NCBI GenBank assembly: GCA_023634235.1 | Contig: JAMKCF010000002.1 | Span: 10,247,591 to 10,311,590 of the forward strand | Direction of reading: 5' to 3' | DNA length: 64,000 bases | Source: Pisaster brevispinus | Taxonomy: Eukaryota; Echinodermata; Asteroidea; Forcipulatida; Asteriidae | Shown: positions 57,745-64,000 of the stretch, piece by piece | How the letters are laid out: each line of letters begins with the position of its first letter | How positions within the stretch are numbered: position 1 is the stretch's first letter | Position numbers and translations under genes: made by a program | The notes under the pieces: generated by a model | What the model was told of the DNA's origin: nothing | Databases searched by the model: none | The model's input: the letters and a program-made list of their open reading frames with translations, nothing else

Positions 57745-60700
57745 CTACATAATACAAACGTACATTGAACAAAGATGTGTGATTTGATTTTCCTAAAAAT
57801 AAATGGTGTACAACTTACATATAGAACCATTCCCTTGAGATTTTTTTATAAAGAAAACAAATGCAGTATCATCCCTTTAAAATTATTTATTCAAAGTAAC
57901 AATGATCTAAATAATTAATATATGATAGTCTCACAAAATATGTTGCTCAGTTTGTGTTCCGTCTCTTTGTAATACGCCTTTTTGAACATTTTTAATCAAA
58001 TTTTGTCAACAGCTCTTAAATTATTTATGCAGGGAATTTGTCAGAAAAAAAACGTGATGGTTTCCATAGCTTGGTATACATACTACTACTAGCATCATGT
58101 ACATTTACATTACATTGTACATTTGCACAAATGTGAATGAATTGTGACTGCCTAACAGCCAATCATCTAGAAAATTCCATCTAAAATGCAGTCATCTGAA
58201 CAAAATTGCATTAAAAATGGTACATAACCAACATAAATAAACACCAAAACAAAGCATGCATCAAACACATTGACTGTTTTTTAAAACACAAAGTTTTCAT
58301 TTGTTCATTGTTTGATTTTACTGGAGAGCTTGCATTTTAAATGTTGTCTCAAATAGCAAGAAAAATAGATTGTTCTACAATATTTTGTACACAATACATG
58401 TAATTCATTTGTAATAGTAGTAGTATCTTCTAATTTTTTCAGCACATTTTCATCACATGAAATCTGCAGGTTAAATTTCATACATTGTACAATGAAATGA
58501 TTCACAGCCGTACTACATGTACATTGTTCATCTCAAATACACGTGCGCATAAATGTACACAGAGTTTACGTGCACCGAATGTATGCCCTGCATAACACTA
58601 CCCACTGGAAACAAAGACATTGCCTCCCGAGAGCAGCCCCGACGGCAAAGATGAGGCAAGCGATAAATTGCCTCAGGCCATGTGAAAAAGATTAATTGTT
58701 TCCTGTGCTGTGAGGGCACGAAACAGACACTTGAGCAAGATGTTAATTCTGCACACACATACTATCATCATAGAGCCCTTGCTAATGCAAAGGTTCTGTT
58801 AAATATACAATGTACTGTAATAGCACTCTGCACTAATGATGTCACTTTTGCTCAAAATACCCGGCTGTCAGACAAACACTTCACCACTTACATGTATGCG
58901 ATCATCTCATCATTGTTGCATCAAACTACAGTACACACCCAAATATAAAATGCATGCGCGTTAGCTCAGCTTTTACCATTAGGCCTAGTACGAAGTGCTA
59001 ATGCTTTTTCAATCACAATCCATGTTTCAAATATTGTTCAATATTTACTGAAAAAGGCACATTCTTGAAATGGACTGTAGTACAAAATAACGATGCTTGT
59101 TTAATAACATAAATTAGTATTAATATGGCTGTCAATAATAGTACATTGCACTTCAAAAGCACACATAATTTTGTACGGTGCAATTTACAAAAAATTACAG
59201 TACATGTATATGTGTGGTGTGCAATGTTTTGGCTTAGAACTGCAGTGGTTAACTCACCCTACAAAATATTCATTAAACAAAAATTACTGAAAGTGACACC
59301 CCATCCCGCCCACCACCAAAGATACATTGTACGATACCATTAAACTGTTGTTTCCTCAACCTACAATATGTACATTGTAAGATGAGGATGCAAACAATTG
59401 GTTGAACCAACTACATGTACGAGCAAAAATATGAACTGTCTAAGTGTCTACTCTGATCATATATGGATGAAGGAAGAAGCACTTTTCTCAAATTGTATCA
59501 GACGTCTTTTGAAGAAAATCTTTAAAGTCAATTTTGAATGATAAGCCTGAGAGCTTTTAAAAGTGAACAAGTGCACAAGTACGTATGCATTGTACAGTGT
59601 ACATGAAATTGATTGGTTCTTATAACTGCACACATCGCAGTACATTCCCAGTACATGTAGTTCGTGTCACTTTTCAACCAGCCTTGCTAAGTGTCATGAC
59701 TGGAAATCAAACTACCCCCATGGGGTACATATAAGTGTAACACTCATCCAGCCATCAGAGCCAGAATGGCTAGTGTTCTCCATATGTAACAGAGGTCCGA
59801 TAGCCAAATGCCAGTTGAAACACAAGCGGCCCAGTCAAAATTCACTCCAAGTAGTCCCGCTGTCTAGAGTGTTGAACAAAAGCATCCCGGCTATTTCATT
59901 TGAAATACAGACTTGTGAAAAAAGGTGATGAACGAACGAAATGACAAGCTAACTGATCCTCCTGGCCAGTCACTAAAGAAATTAAGGGCAAACCCTAATG
60001 GCGAGCTGCTTAAATTTACAACGGTAAATTCAGCGCCTATTGTTTGGCCTAACAGACACGCACGCTTTACAGGACAACGCAACCGCAGCATGTTGTAGAT
60101 AAGCAGTACCAGGAAATTGGGCCCAAAAGTTGTTTCCGATGCACTTGACCACTCGGCCGCGACAATGTCACGTACAGTGTACTCAGTACAAAAGGAATTC
60201 TAAACTTCCTTTTAAACCAAATGCAGATGTTTGGTTCTACTGAACTAGAGATCTTTACATGTATCTATCCCAAAAAAATGTTTCAATTTTTTTTTAAACC
60301 TCAGAAACATATTTTTTAATTTTGAGCATTCAATACAAGGTCAACTCTGAATTCATTGAAATTGACTTGGATGGACAGACGGCTTATGGATTGATCATGG
60401 TTGGTGATTGCCTGAAACATGATCCGAAGGAAACGGGAACTGCTCCTGTATGGTTATCGTTCCAGATGGTGTAGTTTGGCAGCTCCAAGAAACATTAATT
60501 CTATACTAATTAATATGTGTACATGTGTAATTTAGTAAGAGGGCTTTCACAATGGTAGTTTTGGGTAGTTTTTTGTTTGTTAGTTTTTCCAATTGAAATT
60601 TTTCTCTGTCTGTTGACATCCACATTTTTTTCTTCAAGATTGTTGACTCAAGGTCATCTGATCTTGGTTGTGCCATTTTAGGAGTCAAAATTGCCACCAT

Positions 60701-60890
60701 GTGTTATACAGTACAGTGCACAGTTTAGGTGACACAGCGTTCAAACATTTATATGTATTAAACATAATTTTTACGTGCCATTTGACCCCCAAACTGGTAA
60801 GCATGGCCAACAGAATTGGTGAAAGGTACAATGTATCAATACATGTAGTTCAAATTGCTGTATTTTTTGTCTTGGCTCATTGTATGCTAC

Positions 60891-61046
60891 AGGCCTGGAA
60901 CTTGGAGAGGGCATGCAAGGCCATTCTCTTTTTGCAAAGGGCCCTTCCATTGGAGAATCTAAGAGTTTATGGAAAGTTTTGAAGGGGGCACTAAGGTTAG
61001 CCAAGACCAGGGCAACAAAGGTTATGGTCCCCGTGTAAAACCAAGC
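60891..61046. mobile_element. MITE, GGCCTGGAATT family
   Basis: AGGCCTGGAACTTGGAGAGG, CAAGGCCATTCTCTTTTTGC and GTTTTGAAGGGGGCACTAAG. The right end is eroded. Confidence 0.55.
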
Positions 61047-61414
61047 TTGCTGTCCAAATTGTAGCCTTAAAGAAACAGAACAGGGTTCAGACAATCTGAG
61101 AGCTCAATAATAATTCAAAGTTAAGATGACTACATTTCTCAATGTCCTGTCCCCTATACCTACATGTAGTCAAAAATGAAAAAAACATCAAGGGAAAGTT
61201 ACTTTGATTTCCCTTGTGGTTTATTATTTGAAACTTGAAATAAAAAAGTCATTACGGTTAAGTTCCCTTATAAAGGTGATTTGTTGGCTGCCGCTTCCCT
61301 GGTTGTATCGTAAATTTGGGTGTGGCAGTTAAAGGTTGTATATGGCTTCTGACTGGCACCCCCCCCCCCCCCCCCGAATAAAGATGACAAAATAGGGATA
61401 CCGTCAACAGAGGG

Positions 61415-61498
61415 CTATGGGTAGCTCAGTTGGTAGAGTGCTGGCACGTTAAATCACAGGTCGTTGGTTCAAATCCTGCTCTAGTCAATAAAATCAAA
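61415..61498 (+). mobile_element. SINE family S4, tRNA-like head
   Basis: A box TAGCTCAGTTGG (61422-61433) and B box GGTTCAAATCC (61466-61476). The acceptor pairs only partly and the anticodon stem is poor, so this is a tRNA-derived repeat and not a tRNA gene. The diverged copy at 62985-63060 supports that. Confidence 0.6.
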
Positions 61499-61639
61499 CC
61501 TCAAATTGTAATAAACTCTACAAACTCAGTTTAGGAAATCTTTTGCACTTGACATTTCACTCAATTCTTTTTTGTGAAAACCCTACTAAAGTTATTCCAC
61601 ACTTTAGGTTAGAGCAACTTAAATTTTGAATTCTTAGAG

Positions 61640-62119
61640 GTCGTACAGACACACTAAAGTCGGTTTTAAGGCAGTTTTAACTCATTCAGGTTTAACTTTG
61701 TGTGTCTGAACACTCTTAAAACTTAACCGAATCGGGTTGAACTCAAATGAGTTTAACGCTAAACCACTTCGGGTTTATCTTTTAGCACGGTGTGTGGACA
61801 GAATAAAAATGACCACATCCGTTTTAACTCGCAGCAGATGACCAGTGACCTGTGTCAGGTCGCTAAGTAAATATGCCTACGTACGCCTCAACGTGCGCCT
61901 CAACAGGGCCGTGCGCGTGCTTTTGTGAATAAACCGGATGTTGTGTGTTTGGTCACGGTGCTGTTTGACCTCTTAAAACCGAAGATAAACTGTATCGGGT
62001 TTAACTTTGAGCTGTCTGAACGCAAGGTACATGTAGTTTTATTTTTACAACCAACCCCGCTGCTCGTAAAGTTAAACTGGTGCGGGTCTAACTTTAGTAC
62101 CCTGTTTGAACATGGCCTA
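61640..62119. mobile_element. Long MITE-like element, TCGTACAGACACACT
   Basis: The left end GAGGTCGTACAGACACACTA and right end ...ACTTTAGTACCCTGTTTGAA are loose inverted copies. The GGGTTTAACTTT / AAACCCG motif recurs inside in both orientations. An open frame here (about 61925-62380) is judged chance. Confidence 0.4.
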
Positions 62120-62585
62120 ATTAAAAATTTAAGTTGCAACCAGTTGCAACCCAATGGTGTACTCTGTAAAGTGCTAATTGCTTTGAAAGTGTTAATGACC
62201 CCTGTACAGTGTACCATGGAGGAAGGAAACTTCCTCCATGAATGTACTATGGACACCTACTCTGTTGACACAGGCTCAATAACTGTCTACAGTGTACATG
62301 TACATCAAAGTGTATTTTCTCTTTCATCTCAGATCAATGATTTTCAGCCCATTACATTTCAAAACAGAGGAGTTCACTAAAGATCAAAACTGAAAACTGT
62401 ACTCCAATTACACTGTGTAAACAACACAATGTGTACCAAGTGCATCTGCCATGCAAGATCATTACATACTTCCTACAGGTAGCCCCACATTATTTGCAAG
62501 TCAATTTACACAAATGTACTGCAATTTGGGTTGTTTTGTCTTGCTTTGTTTTTGCTTTTTGTTAGCTGATTGTTTTGGGTTCGTA

Positions 62586-62759
62586 GGCCTGATACTTCAT
62601 GGAGGCAACAGAGGCAATTGCCTTTGTTGCCCAGACCATTGCCATTGTGCCATTTCAAATGATCCAATAGTAAGTCAAAATGTTCTCATGGAGGTGCCAT
62701 TAACAAAGGAGAAATGGTCTTGGTGCCCTTGCCTTTTACAAAAACTAAGCATGCAGGCC
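62586..62759. mobile_element. MITE, GGCCTG family, diverged
   Basis: AGGCCTGATACTTCATGGAG at the left and CATGCAGGCCT at the right. The interior GAGGCAACAGAGGCAATTGC and TGGTGCCCTTGCC fits the family. Confidence 0.5.
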
Positions 62760-62984
62760 TCGGTTCCAAACCCCAACAATGCCTACTCAACCACTTGCTA
62801 CTCTCCAAAAACTACATGCACACGGTAACATGCACCGATACGCTCGTTCTGCATCCGTGATTTGTTACACATGACACTAGTACATGTAGAGGGCATGGAT
62901 TTGGTTTTAAAAATTAGTTATAAACCACAAGGGAAACTGACTGGGTAAATTTTAATCAATTTGGGGCTGAGGAAAGAAAAGTTT

Positions 62985-63060
62985 ACTAGAGCAGGATCTG
63001 AACCTGTGACCTCCAGATTAACATGTGCCAGCGTTTTATACCTAGTCATCTACATGCAAT
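62985..63060 (-). mobile_element. SINE family S4 copy
   Basis: Minus strand: CGCTGGCACATGTTAATC, GGAGGTCACAGGTTCAGATC and CTGCTCTAGTAAAC align with 61436-61490. Confidence 0.55.
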
Positions 63061-63717
63061 GACATGTACATGTACTGTACTAATGTTGGGGGTATTCCAG
63101 AAGCCAGTCAATCTGTAACTGCCGTGGATCACACCTGAGTGTACATCAACCTGTGAAGCGGCAAAAGAAGTTTTCATAAATTGTTTTAAACACACTTGTA
63201 CTGCATGTGTAACAGTCATCCCTTGTTATGACAAGCACTGTTATTTAAAAGAGTAACAGCACATTCTGGAGTCTCATTTCTACTTTGTGTGTCTCTGTTT
63301 TGCTGTCCTCTTTTAACAACGTTTCTGTTATTTAAACAGGTAGTTTATGGCAGTCCTACTAAGCGATCTTGTTATTACGAGAGTTGACTGTGTACACATG
63401 GTATACACCCATGTACTGTACATGTTCATGGTGTTTGTACTGTCAGTTGCTCTGAATACCATACAGAGCACTTGCATTCTGAGTGCATAATACGGACAGT
63501 TTCAGTGTGCTCAGAATCATCATAGCCATAGAATCTTCAAGTTGAGTCATTATGTGGTGTGATTTACGTCAAATTGAGTCACTCAAAAGTGGGGGTTCCT
63601 TCATCTCATCACAAAAGATTTGAGTGAACTGGGGCTTCTATTTATTTCACAGAGCAACATGTACAAGGACAAAATTGTCCTTGAACATTTTTTAAATGTC
63701 ATTGGGTTTTGTTTGCT

Positions 63718-63805
63718 AATTTGTTGGGGTGTTTGTTTGTTTGTTGTTTATTAAGGTAGTTGTTGTTTGTTTGTTTGTTTGTTTGTTTGTTTGTTTTGTT
63801 TTTTC
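63718..63805. repeat. GTTT microsatellite
   Basis: Runs of GTTT units broken by ATTAAGGTAGTTGTT. Confidence 0.85.
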
Positions 63806-64000
63806 TAATCCACTTTTCCTCACCCTCAATCTGATCTGTGAAATTTCATAGAAAACATTTAAAATAAAGATTTTGCACACATTCTTGCTTAAATTTCACT
63901 AGACCTACATGTAAATGCACATGACTTCATTTGAGTACATGTAGGGCACCCTCGCCTGAAGGTCAAAAGGAGTTTTTTTCATTGGCCAATCAGTTTACCT

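Larger units (their letters stand above)
55143..64000. other. Upstream intron 1 or 5' flank of the AFAP-family gene
   Basis: Outside the SINEs, MITEs and satellite listed, no exon with domain or splice support was found. Many ACATGTA/TGTACATG words occur (58080-59650). C runs lie at 61357-61376. The missing first coding exon, which must end one base into a codon, could be here or outside the window. Confidence 0.4.

Noticed and set aside
58960..58975. Possible first AFAP exon ending ATG/gtaaaa on the minus strand
   Set aside because: It would end in phase 0, while the next exon needs one base of a split codon.
61415..61490. tRNA gene
   Set aside because: A and B boxes are present but the anticodon and acceptor stems pair poorly and a diverged copy lies 1.5 kb away, so it is a tRNA-derived SINE.
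61925..62380. 151-codon plus-strand frame
   Set aside because: It runs out of a MITE-like repeat into unrelated DNA; composition is not coding-like.

Overview
This is a window of animal nuclear DNA: AT-rich, intron-dominated, and packed with short non-autonomous repeats. It most likely comes from an echinoderm, perhaps a sea star. That placement is an inference from the mix of tRNA-derived SINEs, foldback MITEs and frequent ACATGT/ATGTAC runs; no rRNA or mitochondrial marker is present to confirm it. There is no bacterial-style gene packing, and most long open frames are chance.

One host gene dominates. On the minus strand, 19 coding exons run from 49530 down to 8056 and join with perfectly matching intron phases into 889 residues plus a stop codon; only the short first coding exon is missing. 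The product is an actin filament-associated protein of the AFAP1/AFAP1L1/AFAP1L2 (XB130) family. It has an N-terminal leucine-rich helix, Pro- and Tyr-rich linkers with an acidic patch, PH domain 1, a linker, PH domain 2, three in-frame phosphotyrosine-type cassettes, a lysine-rich block, a coiled coil and a short basic tail. Such proteins are adaptors that link Src-family kinases and other SH2/SH3 partners to actin.

Layout: 1-8055 is 3' UTR and downstream flank with MITEs and repeats. From 8056 to 49530 is the AFAP-family gene. Its introns hold most of the mobile elements, a plus-strand THAP-domain relic or candidate gene at 46.0-47.1 kb, a second THAP fragment at 24.0 kb, a LINE inserted into a SINE at 35.7-36.5 kb, and a partial exon duplication at 11.05-11.7 kb. 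From 49531 to 64000 is either intron 1 or 5' flank. It contains a CR1/L2-type LINE tail, a roughly 0.9-kb tandem repeat loaded with perfect CRE palindromes (51.8-53.6 kb), a 1.1-kb TTAA-flanked piggyBac-like element with three internal hairpins (54.0-55.1 kb), a TTTAT-type satellite, and tRNA-derived SINEs.

The most useful observations are the reconstructed AFAP gene with its repeated Tyr cassettes, the CRE-rich tandem repeat, the TTAA-flanked elements with hairpins, and the decayed THAP sequences.
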